Positions 55,102-64,000 of a stretch of 64,000 nt of DNA are shown here, piece after piece. The position numbers and the translations under genes were made by a program. This DNA comes from Mesorhizobium mediterraneum (GTDB lineage Bacteria > Pseudomonadota > Alphaproteobacteria > Rhizobiales > Rhizobiaceae), in assembly GCF_002284565.1 (NCBI RefSeq), contig NZ_NPKI01000018.1, positions 62,001-126,000 of the forward strand. Direction: 5' to 3'. Within the stretch, counting starts at the first letter, position 1. Every line of letters begins with the position of its first letter. The notes beneath the pieces were generated by a model, which did not search any database, was not told the DNA's origin, and saw only the letters and a list, made by a program, of their open reading frames with translations.

Positions 55102-56450
55102 GCCGAAAGCGCCGTCATCACCTTGCGAAAACGCTCGGCAATGGCATCGCGCCTTGCATGCCTGCCGCCGCTGACCAGTTTCTTGCCATGCACCCAGGCG
55201 CAATCGACCTTGGCGCCGTTGGCGAAGATCCAGGCGTCGAGCAGCGCATCGCCCGTCTTGCCGGCCAGCGAAGGGTGCTTGCCATCGAGCGAGACGAAAT
55301 CGGCTGAGGCACCAGCGGCGATCCGCGAGGGGCCAGCACCAAGGGCGGCACTGCCGCCGTCGAGCGCTGCATCGAACAGCGCGCGGCCGGTCGAGCCGCC
55401 GGCGACCGCAAGCACATTGCGGGCGTGATGGGCGAGGCGCTGCGAGTATTCAAGCTGTCGCAATTCGTCCGGCAGGCCGATCAGCACGTTGGAATCGGAG
55501 CCGATGCCGAAGCGGCCGCCATGTCGTTTGAATAAGGGTGCAGCAAAGGTGCCATCGCCGAGATTGGCCTCGGTGATTGGGCAGAGACCGGCGATTGCCC
55601 CGCTTTTCGCCATGCCAATCGTTTCCACATCGGTCATGTGGGTGGCATGGATCAGGCACCAGCGCTCATCGACCTTGGCGTTGGCGAGCAGCCATTCGAC
55701 CGGTCGCGCCCCCGACCAGGCAAGGCAGTCCTCGACCTCCTTCACTTGCTCGGCGATATGGATGTGGATCGGTCCGCCGGGCACCATTGCCGCGATGTTT
55801 TCCAATTCTTCCGGTGTCACGGCGCGCAGACTGTGTGGTGCGACGCCAACGACGCCTTGATTCAAGGCGCGAACGGATTCGCGGCATTTCTCAACAAGCC
55901 GCGAGAACCGATTCACATCGTTGATGAATCGCCGCTGGCCTTCATTCGGCGTAGCGCCGCCGAAAGAGGAATGCGCATAGAACACCGGCAGCAGCGTCAG
56001 CCCAATGCCGGTGTCAGCAGCAGCGGAAGTGATGCGTTCGGCCATTTCGGCGATGTTGGCATAGGGCTGGCCGTCACGATCGTGGTGGAGATAGTGAAAC
56101 TCGCCGACGCGCGAAAAGCCGGCCTCCAGCATCTCGACATAGAGCTGCGCGGCGACCGCCTCGACCTGATCCGGCGTCATCGACAGCGCGAAACGATACA
56201 TCACCTCGCGCCAGCTCCAGAAACTGTCGGCTGAAGGGCCACGCAGCTCGGCAAGGCCGGCCATGCCGCGCTGAAAGGCGTGGCTATGCAGGTTCGGCAT
56301 GCCTGGCAGCAGGATGGCATGGCGTTCGTCGCCGGGCCGAGATGTGGTGTTCGGCTCGACCGTGGCGATGCGGCCATCACTGACGATGATCCGGGCATTG
56401 GAATGCCAGCCGTCGGGCAGAAGCACCTGTTCTGCAAAGATCGCCGTCAC
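55098..56450 (-). CDS. hutF: Formimidoylglutamate deiminase
   Basis: A 450-residue metal-dependent amidohydrolase that turns formiminoglutamate into formylglutamate and ammonia. Motifs: LLPGMPNLHSHAFQRGMAGL (metal His pair), FSRVGEFHYLHHDRDG, IHIHIAEQVKEVEDCL, CLIHATHMTDVETIGMAKSG and RFGIGSDSNVLIGLPDELRQLEYSQRL. GTG 56450 was chosen because GGAG precedes it by six bases; an ATG at 56486 is also in frame. Longer extensions cross hutI and are not real. Confidence 0.96.
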   Translation of the reverse strand: MTAIFAEQVLLPDGWHSNARIIVSDGRIATVEPNTTSRPGDERHAILLPGMPNLHSHAFQRGMAGLAELRGPSADSFWSWREVMYRFALSMTPDQVEAVAAQLYVEMLEAGFSRVGEFHYLHHDRDGQPYANIAEMAERITSAAADTGIGLTLLPVFYAHSSFGGATPNEGQRRFINDVNRFSRLVEKCRESVRALNQGVVGVAPHSLRAVTPEELENIAAMVPGGPIHIHIAEQVKEVEDCLAWSGARPVEWLLANAKVDERWCLIHATHMTDVETIGMAKSGAIAGLCPITEANLGDGTFAAPLFKRHGGRFGIGSDSNVLIGLPDELRQLEYSQRLAHHARNVLAVAGGSTGRALFDAALDGGSAALGAGPSRIAAGASADFVSLDGKHPSLAGKTGDALLDAWIFANGAKVDCAWVHGKKLVSGGRHARRDAIAERFRKVMTALSA

Positions 56451-56507
56451 GTTTTTCTCCAAAATCCCATTTGGCAGTATGATCATAGCACTTGCAGCGC
56501 CTTTCAA

Positions 56508-56521
56508 TATGTATATACATA
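56508..56521. promoter_or_regulatory. HutC-type operator in hutF-hutI intergenic region
   Basis: TATGTATATACATA is a perfect 14-base palindrome whose core TGTATATACA matches the HutC operator seen in Pseudomonas and rhizobia. It lies in the divergent 99-base region, so one site could control both hutCF and hutIHGUD. Confidence 0.75.
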
Positions 56522-56549
56522 ATCGCCATCGATTGAAACGGAAAAGATC

Positions 56550-57785
56550 ATGGCTGGAGAGAGCAAAAGCCGGGCAGGGGAGGTTCGCCTCTGGCGCAAT
56601 GCGCGTCTGGCGACCATGGTTGAAAGTGCTACCGGACTGGGCATCGTCGAACACGGCGCGATCGCAGCACGCGATGGCCTGATCGTCTATGCCGGCCCGG
56701 AGGCCGACATGCCGGCAGCACTTTTCCAAGACTCCGAGATTGTCGATTGCGAAGGCCGCTGGATCACGCCCGGCCTGATCGATTGCCACACCCATCTGGT
56801 CCATGCCGGCAACCGCGCCAACGAATTCGAGATGCGTCTGGCCGGCGCCACCTATGAAGAGGTCACCAAGGCCGGTGGCGGCATCGTCTCGTCGGTCAGG
56901 GCGCTGCGCGCTGCCAGGGAGGACGAGCTGGTCGCCCAGTCGCTGCCGCGCCTCGATGCGCTGATCGCCGAAGGCGTCACCACCATCGAGATCAAATCGG
57001 GCTATGGCCTCGATCTCGAAAACGAGAAGAAATCGCTGCGCGCCGCGCGGCTCCTGGGCGAACATCGTCCGGTAACGGTGAGGACGAGCTTCCTCGGCGC
57101 CCATGCCCTGCCGCCCGAAGCGAAAGGCGACAAGGAAGCTTTTATCGATCTGGTCGCAAAGGAGATTTTGCCGGCGGTTGCTGCCGAGGGCCTGGCCGAC
57201 GCGGTCGATGGTTTTTGCGAAGGCATTGCCTTTTCGCCCGAGCAGATTTCTCGTGTGTTCGACGCGGCGAAAGCAGCAGGCCTGCCGGTCAAGCTCCATG
57301 CCGACCAGCTGTCCAATCTGCACGGCGCCGAACTCGCGGCACGCTATGGCGCCCTGTCGGCCGACCACCTCGAATACACCGACGACGCGGGTGCGGCGGC
57401 GATGGCGAAGGTAGGAACCGTGGCGACGATCCTGCCCGGCGCCTATTATTTCATACGTGAGACCAAGAAGCCGCCGATCGGTCTGTTTCGCCAGCACGGC
57501 GTCAGGATGGCGGTCGCCACTGATTGCAATCCCGGCACCTCGCCGCTGACTTCGCTGCTGCTGACCATGAACATGGCGGCGACTTTATTTGGCCTGACCG
57601 TCGACGAATGCCTGGCCGGTGTCACCCGTGAGGCCGCCCGCGCGCTCGGACTTCTCGGACAAACCGGCACGCTGGAGGTCGGAAAATCGGCCGACCTGGC
57701 GATCTGGGATATTGGGCGCCCGGCCGAGCTCGTCTACCGCATGGGCTTCAACCCGCTGCATGCCCGCATCTGGAGAGGACAATGA
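56550..57785 (+). CDS. hutI: Imidazolonepropionase
   Basis: The 411-residue metal hydrolase opens the imidazolone ring to formiminoglutamate. It has the family's [35 protein letters not shown] block (metal His), [35 protein letters not shown] and [15 protein letters not shown]. It overlaps hutH by four bases (ATGA) and is divergent from hutF. Confidence 0.97.
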   Translation: MAGESKSRAGEVRLWRNARLATMVESATGLGIVEHGAIAARDGLIVYAGPEADMPAALFQDSEIVDCEGRWITPGLIDCHTHLVHAGNRANEFEMRLAGATYEEVTKAGGGIVSSVRALRAAREDELVAQSLPRLDALIAEGVTTIEIKSGYGLDLENEKKSLRAARLLGEHRPVTVRTSFLGAHALPPEAKGDKEAFIDLVAKEILPAVAAEGLADAVDGFCEGIAFSPEQISRVFDAAKAAGLPVKLHADQLSNLHGAELAARYGALSADHLEYTDDAGAAAMAKVGTVATILPGAYYFIRETKKPPIGLFRQHGVRMAVATDCNPGTSPLTSLLLTMNMAATLFGLTVDECLAGVTREAARALGLLGQTGTLEVGKSADLAIWDIGRPAELVYRMGFNPLHARIWRGQ

Positions 57786-59317
57786 GCCAACTCAAACTCA
57801 AGCCGGGCAACACAACCCTGGCCGACTGGCGCGAAATCTATCGTGGCGCCGTGCCGAAGCTAGACGCTGCCTGCCGACCGAAGATCAAGGCCAGCGCCGA
57901 AGCGGTTGCGCGGATCGTCGCCAAGGGTGAGCCGGTGTATGGCATCAACACCGGTTTCGGCAAATTGGCCAGCGTCCGCATTCCCGCCGCCGACCTCGAG
58001 ACCCTTCAGCGCAACATCGTGCTGTCGCATGCCGCCGGTGTCGGCGAGCCGATGCCGGTTGCTGTTTGCCGGCTGATGATGGCGCTGAAGCTGGCCAGCC
58101 TGGCCCAGGGTGCCTCGGGCGTGCGGCCGCAGACTGTCGAACTGTTGGAAGCGATGCTGGCCAATGACGTCATTCCGGTGGTTCCGGCGCAAGGCTCCGT
58201 CGGCGCCTCCGGCGATCTCGCGCCGCTGTCGCACATGACGGCTGTCATGATCGGCGTCGGCGAGTGTTTCACCCCGCATGGCCGCTTCCCGGCCAAGGTC
58301 GCTTTCGTCTCGCACGGACTGGAGCCGGTGACACTCGCCGCCAAGGAAGGCCTGGCGCTGCTCAACGGCACGCAGTTCTCGACTGCCTATGCGCTGGCCG
58401 CCCTGTTCGATGCCGAAGTTCTCTATCAATCGGCGCTGGTTGCCGGCGCGCTGTCGACCGATGCTGCGAAAGGCTCCGACGCCCCATTCGATCCACGCAT
58501 CCATCTCTTGAGAAAGCATCCTGGCCAGATCGAGACGGCGGAAGCGCTGCGCAATTTGATGGCCGGCAGTGCCATCCGTGAATCGCACCGGCTCGGCGAC
58601 GAGCGCGTGCAGGATCCGTACTGCCTGCGGTGCCAGCCTCAGGTAATGGGTGCTGCGCTTAGCGTGCTGCGCCAGGCCGCCGACACGCTGGGCACCGAGG
58701 CCAACGGCGTCACCGACAATCCGCTGATCTTCGCCGAGGACGACACCGCACTTTCCGGCGGCAATTTCCACGCCGAGCCGGTGGCCTTCGCCGCCGACAT
58801 GATCGCGCTCGCCGTCTGCGAGATCGGCTCGCTGTCGGAACGTCGCATTGCCATGCTGGTCGATCCGGCACTGTCGGGCATGCCGGCCTTCCTGACGCCG
58901 AGGCCCGGTTTGAATTCCGGCTTCATGATCCCGCAGGTGACGGCGGCAGCACTCGTCTCGGAAAACAAGCAGAAGGCCTATCCGGCTAGCGTCGATTCGA
59001 TCCCGACCTCGGCCAACCAGGAAGACCACGTCTCGATGGCAGCACACGGCGCGCGCCGGCTGATCGGCATGGTCGAGAATGCGACGGCCGTCATCGGCAT
59101 CGAATTGCTGGCCGCCGCGCAAGGTTGCGATTTTCATGCACCGCTGGCGTCGAGCGCAGAACTCGAGGCAGTGCGCAGGCTGGTCAGGGCTGAGGTGCCG
59201 CATCTCGACAATGACCGGCATTTTCACCCCGACATGGAAAAGGCCATCGCCATGGTGCGCAGCGGCGCGGCAGTGAAGGCGGCGGGCAAGGTGGCGCTGC
59301 CGGGAATTGCGTCATGA
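57782..59317 (+). CDS. hutH: Histidine ammonia-lyase
   Basis: The 511-residue enzyme removes ammonia from histidine to give urocanate, the first step. The self-formed MIO cofactor triad is A142-S143-G144 in [14 protein letters not shown]. Also [22 protein letters not shown] active-site loop ([11 protein letters not shown]) and NQEDHVSM. It starts within the hutI stop codon. A 220-base gap with a perfect inverted repeat separates it from hutG. Confidence 0.97.
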   Translation: MSQLKLKPGNTTLADWREIYRGAVPKLDAACRPKIKASAEAVARIVAKGEPVYGINTGFGKLASVRIPAADLETLQRNIVLSHAAGVGEPMPVAVCRLMMALKLASLAQGASGVRPQTVELLEAMLANDVIPVVPAQGSVGASGDLAPLSHMTAVMIGVGECFTPHGRFPAKVAFVSHGLEPVTLAAKEGLALLNGTQFSTAYALAALFDAEVLYQSALVAGALSTDAAKGSDAPFDPRIHLLRKHPGQIETAEALRNLMAGSAIRESHRLGDERVQDPYCLRCQPQVMGAALSVLRQAADTLGTEANGVTDNPLIFAEDDTALSGGNFHAEPVAFAADMIALAVCEIGSLSERRIAMLVDPALSGMPAFLTPRPGLNSGFMIPQVTAAALVSENKQKAYPASVDSIPTSANQEDHVSMAAHGARRLIGMVENATAVIGIELLAAAQGCDFHAPLASSAELEAVRRLVRAEVPHLDNDRHFHPDMEKAIAMVRSGAAVKAAGKVALPGIAS

Positions 59318-59358
59318 GAGCGCACACCTCGATAGGTCGCGATCCTTCGCGCCCCTCT

Positions 59359-59498
59359 CTGTCCTGCCGGACATCTCCCCCACTTGGGGGGAGATCGGAT
59401 GTCACGCCGGCTTTCGCCAATCGCCAAGGTTGCAGGGTTGAGCGGGGCGCCAAAGCTGCCAATCTCCCCCCAAGTGGGGGAGATGTCCGGCAGGACAG
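59359..59498. repeat. Large inverted repeat between hutH and hutG
   Basis: Two 37-base arms (59359-59395 and 59462-59498) are exact reverse complements, with a 66-base spacer. Each arm contains GCCGGACATCTCCC and a second internal small palindrome (CTCCCCCACTTGGGGGGAG). The RNA would fold into a long hairpin inside the hut transcript. The element resembles other intergenic palindromes in this window but is a different family. Confidence 0.9.
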
Positions 59499-59537
59499 AA
59501 GGGGGCGCCGTAGAGCTCCAACCCGCGGAGATCTCTC

Positions 59538-60356
59538 ATGACCGCAGCCTCCTGGCTCACAGTCACTCAGGGCACGGCACCCCTGCTGGTCTCGATCCCG
59601 CACACCGGCATCGATCTCGCCGGTCTTGAGAACCGGCTGGTGTCGCCCTGGCTCGGCCGCCGCGACGCCGACTGGTGGATCGACAAGCTCTATGATTTCG
59701 CCGAAAGCCTCGGCGCGACGGTGGTGCACACGGCGATCTCGCGCACCGTCATCGACGTCAATCGCGACCCGTCGGGCGCCTCACTCTATCCCGGCCAGGC
59801 GACGACAGGTCTCTGCCCGACCGAGACCTTCGATGGCGATCCGCTCTATCGCGCCGGGGAAGAGCCGGGACCATCGGAGGTCGACGAGCGCCGCGAAAAA
59901 TACTTTGTGCCTTACCATGCCGCCTTGCAGGCCGAGATCGACAGGCTGCGCGCCTTGCACCAGAAGGTCGTCCTCTATGACTGCCACTCGATCCGCTCGG
60001 TGCTGCCACGCCTGTTCGAGGGAACGCTGCCGGTGTTCAATCTCGGCACCAATGACGGCAAAAGCGCCGACCCGGCCTTGCAGGCAATGGTCGGCCAGAT
60101 CCTAGCCGAAACCGGCGAGACCTTTGTCATCAACGGCCGCTTCAAGGGCGGCTGGATCACACGCCATTTCGGCCAGCCGCAAAACGGAGTTTATGCGCTG
60201 CAGATGGAGCTCTCCAACCGCGGCTATATGCGCGAGCCCGAAGGCAAGGGTGCGCCGGACAATTGGCCGGTATCCTACGATGCCGATTTTGCCGCGCCGA
60301 TCCGCGTCACGCTGAAAAAGATCCTCGAAAACGCGATTGTCTGGGCACACGGCTGA
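59538..60356 (+). CDS. hutG: N-formylglutamate deformylase
   Basis: The 272-residue zinc hydrolase releases formate and glutamate from N-formylglutamate made by HutF. It belongs to the FGase family: LLVSIPHTGIDLAGLE, the metal site DADWWIDKLYDFAES, ISRTVIDVNRDPSG, HAALQAEIDRLRALHQKVVLYDCHSI, and INGRFKGGWITRHFGQPQNGVYALQMELSNRGYM. ATG 59538 is preceded by GGAGATCTCTC. HutF with this HutG gives the five-step histidine pathway. Confidence 0.96.
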   Translation: MTAASWLTVTQGTAPLLVSIPHTGIDLAGLENRLVSPWLGRRDADWWIDKLYDFAESLGATVVHTAISRTVIDVNRDPSGASLYPGQATTGLCPTETFDGDPLYRAGEEPGPSEVDERREKYFVPYHAALQAEIDRLRALHQKVVLYDCHSIRSVLPRLFEGTLPVFNLGTNDGKSADPALQAMVGQILAETGETFVINGRFKGGWITRHFGQPQNGVYALQMELSNRGYMREPEGKGAPDNWPVSYDADFAAPIRVTLKKILENAIVWAHG

Positions 60357-60395
60357 ACGCGCAACGCCGCATCTCATTCGAAAGGGACTGACGCC

Positions 60396-62066
60396 ATGAC
60401 CGATCCTCGCCACAACATCCGCGAAGTCCGCAGCCCGCGCGGCAGCGAGCTCAACGCCCGCTCATGGCTGACGGAAGCGCCGTTGCGCATGCTGATGAAC
60501 AATCTCGATCCCGACGTCGCCGAAAACCCCAACGAACTGGTCGTCTATGGCGGCATTGGCCGAGCAGCGCGCACCTGGAACGATTTCGATCGCATCGTCG
60601 CCTCTCTGAAGACGCTTGGAGATGACGAGACGCTCCTGGTGCAGTCCGGCAAGCCGGTCGGCGTGTTTCGGACGCACACCGATGCGCCGCGCGTGCTGAT
60701 CGCCAATTCGAACCTCGTGCCACACTGGGCGACCTGGGAGAAATTCAACGAACTCGATAAGAAGGGCCTGATGATGTACGGCCAGATGACGGCCGGCTCG
60801 TGGATTTACATCGGCACGCAAGGCATCGTGCAGGGCACCTACGAGACCTTCGTCGAGGCCGGCCGCCAACATTATGGCGGCAATCTCAGGGGCAAATGGA
60901 TCCTGACCGGCGGGCTCGGCGGCATGGGCGGCGCCCAGCCGCTGGCCGCGGTCATGGCAGGCGCCTGCTGCCTGGCTATCGAATGCGATCCCGACCGCAT
61001 CGATTTCAGGCTGCGCACCCGCTATGTCGACGAACGCGCCGACACGCTCGACGAGGCGCTGGAAAAGATCGAGCGCTGGACCAGGGCCGGCGAGGCGAAA
61101 TCAGTCGGCCTGGTCGGCAACACCGCCGACATCGTGCCGGAACTGGTGCGGCGCGGCGTGCGCCCCGACTTGGTCACCGACCAGACGTCGGCGCATGATC
61201 CGCTCAACGGCTATCTGCCCAAGGGCTGGTCGCTCGCCGAATGGCGCGAGAAGCGCACCAGCGACCCGAAGGCGGTCGAAAAGGCAGCGCGCGCGTCGAT
61301 GCGCGAGCATGTCGAGGCGATGGTGGCGTTCTGGAACGCCGGCGTGCCGACGCTCGACTATGGCAACAACATCCGTCAGGTGGCGAAGGAGGAAGGGCTC
61401 GAGAACGCTTTTGCTTTCCCGGGTTTCGTGCCGGCCTACATCCGACCGCTGTTTTGCCGCGGCATCGGCCCGTTCCGCTGGGCAGCCCTCTCAGGCGATC
61501 CCGAGGACATCTACAAGACCGATGCCAAGGTCCGCGAGCTGACACCTGGCAACACCCATCTGCACAACTGGCTCGACATGGCGCGCGAGCGCATCGCGTT
61601 CCAGGGTCTGCCGGCGCGCATCTGCTGGGTCGGTCTCGGCGACCGCCACCGGCTCGGCCTCGCCTTCAACGAGATGGTGGCGAAGGGCGAGCTCAAGGCG
61701 CCGGTGGTCATTGGCCGCGATCATCTCGATTCCGGCTCGGTTGCCTCGCCGAACCGCGAGACGGAATCGATGAAGGATGGCTCGGACGCCGTATCCGACT
61801 GGCCGCTGCTCAATGCGTTGCTCAACACCGCCTCCGGCGCAACCTGGGTGTCGCTGCATCATGGCGGCGGCGTCGGCATGGGCTTTTCGCAACATGCCGG
61901 CATGGTCATCGTCGCCGACGGCACACGCGAAGCGGCCAAACGCCTTGAGCGCGTGTTGTGGAACGACCCGGCGACCGGCGTCATGCGCCACGCCGATGCC
62001 GGCTATGACGTCGCCATCGACTGCGCCAGGGAGCACCAACTTAACCTGCCAGGCATCCTCGGCTGA
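60396..62066 (+). CDS. hutU: Urocanate hydratase
   Basis: The 556-residue NAD-dependent enzyme hydrates urocanate to imidazolonepropionate. It has [17 protein letters not shown], the NAD-binding [17 protein letters not shown], and the catalytic-Cys region. Further motifs are [38 protein letters not shown], and [19 protein letters not shown]. Length and motifs are those of a complete enzyme. GAAAGGGA precedes the ATG. Confidence 0.97.
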   Translation: MTDPRHNIREVRSPRGSELNARSWLTEAPLRMLMNNLDPDVAENPNELVVYGGIGRAARTWNDFDRIVASLKTLGDDETLLVQSGKPVGVFRTHTDAPRVLIANSNLVPHWATWEKFNELDKKGLMMYGQMTAGSWIYIGTQGIVQGTYETFVEAGRQHYGGNLRGKWILTGGLGGMGGAQPLAAVMAGACCLAIECDPDRIDFRLRTRYVDERADTLDEALEKIERWTRAGEAKSVGLVGNTADIVPELVRRGVRPDLVTDQTSAHDPLNGYLPKGWSLAEWREKRTSDPKAVEKAARASMREHVEAMVAFWNAGVPTLDYGNNIRQVAKEEGLENAFAFPGFVPAYIRPLFCRGIGPFRWAALSGDPEDIYKTDAKVRELTPGNTHLHNWLDMARERIAFQGLPARICWVGLGDRHRLGLAFNEMVAKGELKAPVVIGRDHLDSGSVASPNRETESMKDGSDAVSDWPLLNALLNTASGATWVSLHHGGGVGMGFSQHAGMVIVADGTREAAKRLERVLWNDPATGVMRHADAGYDVAIDCAREHQLNLPGILG

Positions 62067-62074
62067 GCCGCGCC

Positions 62075-62662
62075 TTGCGCATCCTCCGAGCAGCCGAATA
62101 CCGGTCTATGCCCTGGAAGAACGGCGGCGGGGTGACGACGGAGATCGCCGTCTCGCCCGCAGGTGCTGCGCTCGATGATTTCGACTGGCGCGTCTCAATG
62201 GCGCGCGTCGAAAGCGGCGGGCCATTCTCCGCGTTTGCCGGAGTGGACCGAACCTTGGCCGTGCTGGAAGGTGAGGGGATTATCCTTGATATCGCCGGTC
62301 GCCCGGCGGCCACGGTGACCAAGGTTTCCGCCCCGCTTTCCTTTCCGGCCGATGTACCGACGCAAGCGGCGCTGATCGCCGGCCCGATCACCGATCTCAA
62401 CGTCATGACGCGGCGCGGACGGATGACCCACACTGTCGAGCGCGTGGTGATTTCGGCCCCGACGGACATCCACTCAGCGGCCGATGCGACCCTCATCCTG
62501 TGTTTTGACGGCGAGATCACAATGGCCGGCGCGGCGCCTGTCCGCATCGGACCGCGCGACACGCTGTTGCTCAGTCCGGACGCCCTGAAACGGCGCCTGG
62601 AGCCTGCCCGAACGGCGACGCTGTTCGTGATCCGCATCGATCGCGTTGCTGCAAACGATTAA
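62075..62662 (+). CDS. hutD: HutD family protein
   Basis: A 195-residue cupin-fold protein: MRILRAAEYRSMPWKNGGGVTTEIAVSP, FDWRVSMARVESGGPFSAFAGVDRTLAVLEGEGI, LNVMTRRGRMTHTVERVV. HutD is conserved in hut operons and is thought to limit histidine breakdown, possibly by binding formylglutamate or urocanate; its biochemical role is not settled. TTG start eight bases after the hutU stop; last gene of the rightward hut block. Confidence 0.92.
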   Translation: MRILRAAEYRSMPWKNGGGVTTEIAVSPAGAALDDFDWRVSMARVESGGPFSAFAGVDRTLAVLEGEGIILDIAGRPAATVTKVSAPLSFPADVPTQAALIAGPITDLNVMTRRGRMTHTVERVVISAPTDIHSAADATLILCFDGEITMAGAAPVRIGPRDTLLLSPDALKRRLEPARTATLFVIRIDRVAAND

Positions 62663-62908
62663 CGCCTGTTTCGAAACATGATCGCAGCACCGGCGAAATA
62701 TACCGTAAGCTCAAGTCCACATCACGAAAAAGCCCGAATCCTTCCGTCGATCAAGTCCCGACGGGAGCGAAGGGGTGAACGTCTGAAAGTTGTGGTGCGA
62801 AAACAAACTTTCGGCCCGTGTTTCGATGCAACCAATTGCATTTGAATCGGTTTTAGGGACATTGCCGTGGCGGTGACGCCGCTATGCGTCCCCCATACGG
62901 AATTTTCA

Positions 62909-64000
62909 ATGAATATCCAGACGAACCCCACCCAAATGGAAAAGACGAGCGCGAGCTTCCCGGCCATCACCGAAGAGCCGATACGCTCCAATTTCCTGCC
63001 GGAAGAGCGCCTGCGCACGCTGGGTACAAGCCTCGCCGAGGGTGACGTCAAGGATCTGTTCGGCCTGGAGCCGTTCGATTTCCAGCCACGCGTCCGCGAC
63101 AGCGCCAGCAAGATCCTCGAAGTCTACCGCTCGACCAATGCCGCGCAGGCGAGGGGCGAGACGATCACGCCGGCGGCGCAATGGTTGCTCGACAACAACT
63201 ATCTGGTCGAGGAAACCATCTTCCAGGTCAAACGCGACCTGCCGCGCCGTTTCTATCGGCAGTTGCCGACCCTGAAGCTGTCCGACGGCGCCAGCGTGCC
63301 GCGCGCCCTTGCGCTGGCCTGGACGTACGTCGCCCATTCGGACAGTTCCGTCTCGGCGACCATGTTCAAGGCGATCGTCGAAGGCTTTCAGTCCGTCGAG
63401 CCGCTGAAAATCGGCGAACTCTGGGCGCTGCCATCGCTGCTGCGCTTCGTTCTGATCGAAAATCTTCGCCGGATCGCGGTCCGGGTCAATCGTACCCGGC
63501 AGATGCGCCAGATTGCCAACGAGGTTGCCGATCGCGTGCTGGCGATCGACGACAACGCCGACCGTCAGGCGATCCTGTCGAACTACGTAGCCCATGCGCA
63601 GGACACCACCTTCGCCACCCAACTGCTCTACCGCCTGCGCGACGGGTCGCAGAATGCCGGCAGGGCGCTGGAATGGCTGGAGGGCGAGCTTGAAGAGTCC
63701 GGCTCCGATGCCGAGGAAATCATCATCAGCGAGCATCGCACGCTGTCTGGTGGCAATGTAACCACCGGTAACATCATCCGCGGCCTCAGACTCATCAACG
63801 ATATCGACTGGACGGTTTGGTTCGAAGGCGTCAGCCGCATCGACACCTTGCTGCGCGAGCGCACCGATTTCGCCGCGCTCGATTTCTTCTCGCGCGACCA
63901 GTACCGGACCGCGATCGAGGAATTGGCGCGCCGCTCCGATCGTTCCGAATTCCGCGTCGCCGAAAAGGCGATCGAACTTGCCGGCCACGCCGCTGTCGCC
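62909..64000 (+). CDS. ndvB: Cyclic beta-1,2-glucan synthase, N-terminal part (runs off window)
   Basis: An open frame of 364 codons starts at the ATG at 62909 and continues past the right edge, so no stop is seen. The N-terminus MNIQTNPTQMEKTSASFPAI leads into the conserved NdvB/ChvB block: PAAQWLLDNNYLVEETIFQVKRDLPRRFYRQLP, RALALAWTYVAHSDSSVSATMFKAIVEGF, GELWALPSLLRFVLIENLRRIAVRVNRTRQMRQIA, then IIRGLRLINDIDWTVWFEGVSRID. The full protein is normally about 2,800 residues, an inner-membrane enzyme making cyclic glucan needed for osmoadaptation and host infection. Upstream are a palindrome TGTTTCGAAACA (62667) and a GAAAGTT/AACTTTC pair (62785-62812) of unknown role. Confidence 0.9.
   Translation, partial: MNIQTNPTQMEKTSASFPAITEEPIRSNFLPEERLRTLGTSLAEGDVKDLFGLEPFDFQPRVRDSASKILEVYRSTNAAQARGETITPAAQWLLDNNYLVEETIFQVKRDLPRRFYRQLPTLKLSDGASVPRALALAWTYVAHSDSSVSATMFKAIVEGFQSVEPLKIGELWALPSLLRFVLIENLRRIAVRVNRTRQMRQIANEVADRVLAIDDNADRQAILSNYVAHAQDTTFATQLLYRLRDGSQNAGRALEWLEGELEESGSDAEEIIISEHRTLSGGNVTTGNIIRGLRLINDIDWTVWFEGVSRIDTLLRERTDFAALDFFSRDQYRTAIEELARRSDRSEFRVAEKAIELAGHAAVA

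Noticed and set aside
56451..57497. N-terminal extension of hutF across hutI
   Set aside because: The residues beyond the GTG at 56450 are the reverse of hutI and show no homology; GGAG precedes the GTG.
57860..59227. Open frame of 455 codons on the minus strand
   Set aside because: Antisense to hutH, whose MIO motif and length are unmistakable.
62906..63988. Open frame of 360 codons on the minus strand
   Set aside because: Antisense to the truncated ndvB frame; the plus-strand product has the conserved NdvB block.

Overview
The window looks like chromosomal DNA from a Mesorhizobium or close relative (Rhizobiales, Alphaproteobacteria). The evidence is the high GC content, the strongly biased codon use, many LysR, LacI, AsnC and MarR regulators, solute-binding ABC uptake genes without their own ATPase, the pmbA-cysQ-DUF4170-DUF374-waaA-lpxK envelope block, and the start of a cyclic beta-1,2-glucan synthase gene at the right edge. 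Palindromic intergenic repeats of several families are scattered through it. I saw no rRNA, tRNA, CRISPR array or transposase.

Layout, left to right. 1-3130: the end of a RibD/DHFR-like gene, a lone HNH endonuclease with an EVE-like N-terminus (possible defence gene), and an adenylate cyclase-TPR protein. 3478-10194: a LacI regulator with two identical 18-bp operator-like sites, a CUT1-type sugar-binding protein, two permeases and a GH127 beta-L-arabinofuranosidase. This is probably an arabinoside uptake and cleavage operon; its ATPase must be encoded elsewhere. 10293-14257: two convergent groups encoding a GT-C membrane glycosyltransferase, a small anchored beta-rich protein, GtrA, a methyltransferase and a GtrB-like GT2. 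Together they look like a lipid-linked sugar and surface glycosylation module. 14605-20459: pmbA, a cysQ-like phosphatase, DUF4170, a DUF374 acyltransferase, waaA, lpxK and DUF2093, a lipid A/Kdo block. 20592-27458: three LysR genes, a DMT exporter, mutL and a quinone-oxidoreductase-like MDR enzyme.

27550-35816: a non-pyrrolysine MttB homologue, an orphan Dpp-type binding protein, two tandem DUF3828-like exported proteins, an atypical enolase-superfamily protein, queF and an old-yellow-enzyme/TMADH-type demethylase. This may be a loose methylated-amine or betaine utilisation neighbourhood. 35958-42625: a small membrane protein with a divergent MarR, a frameshifted Phd antitoxin, a frameshifted polysaccharide deacetylase, a GGDEF-EAL protein, and kbl-tdh for threonine to glycine. 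42688-50423: a SUFU-domain protein, a MarR regulator and tyrosine catabolism (hmgA, MBL hydrolase, FAH-family hydrolase, then hppD with a divergent AsnC regulator). A DinB-fold protein and a complete Phd/PIN toxin-antitoxin pair lie between these parts.

50420-53695: a TIGR01244-type phosphatase and a zinc-type ABC transporter (ATPase, permease, binding protein) under a clear Zur box. The ATPase carries a His-rich tail. 53846-62662: a RidA-family gene and a complete histidine utilisation cluster. hutC-hutF run leftward and hutI-hutH-hutG-hutU-hutD run rightward from a shared region with a HutC-type palindrome. HutF plus HutG means the five-step pathway through formylglutamate. 62909-64000: the first 364 codons of an ndvB/chvB-type gene, cut by the window edge.
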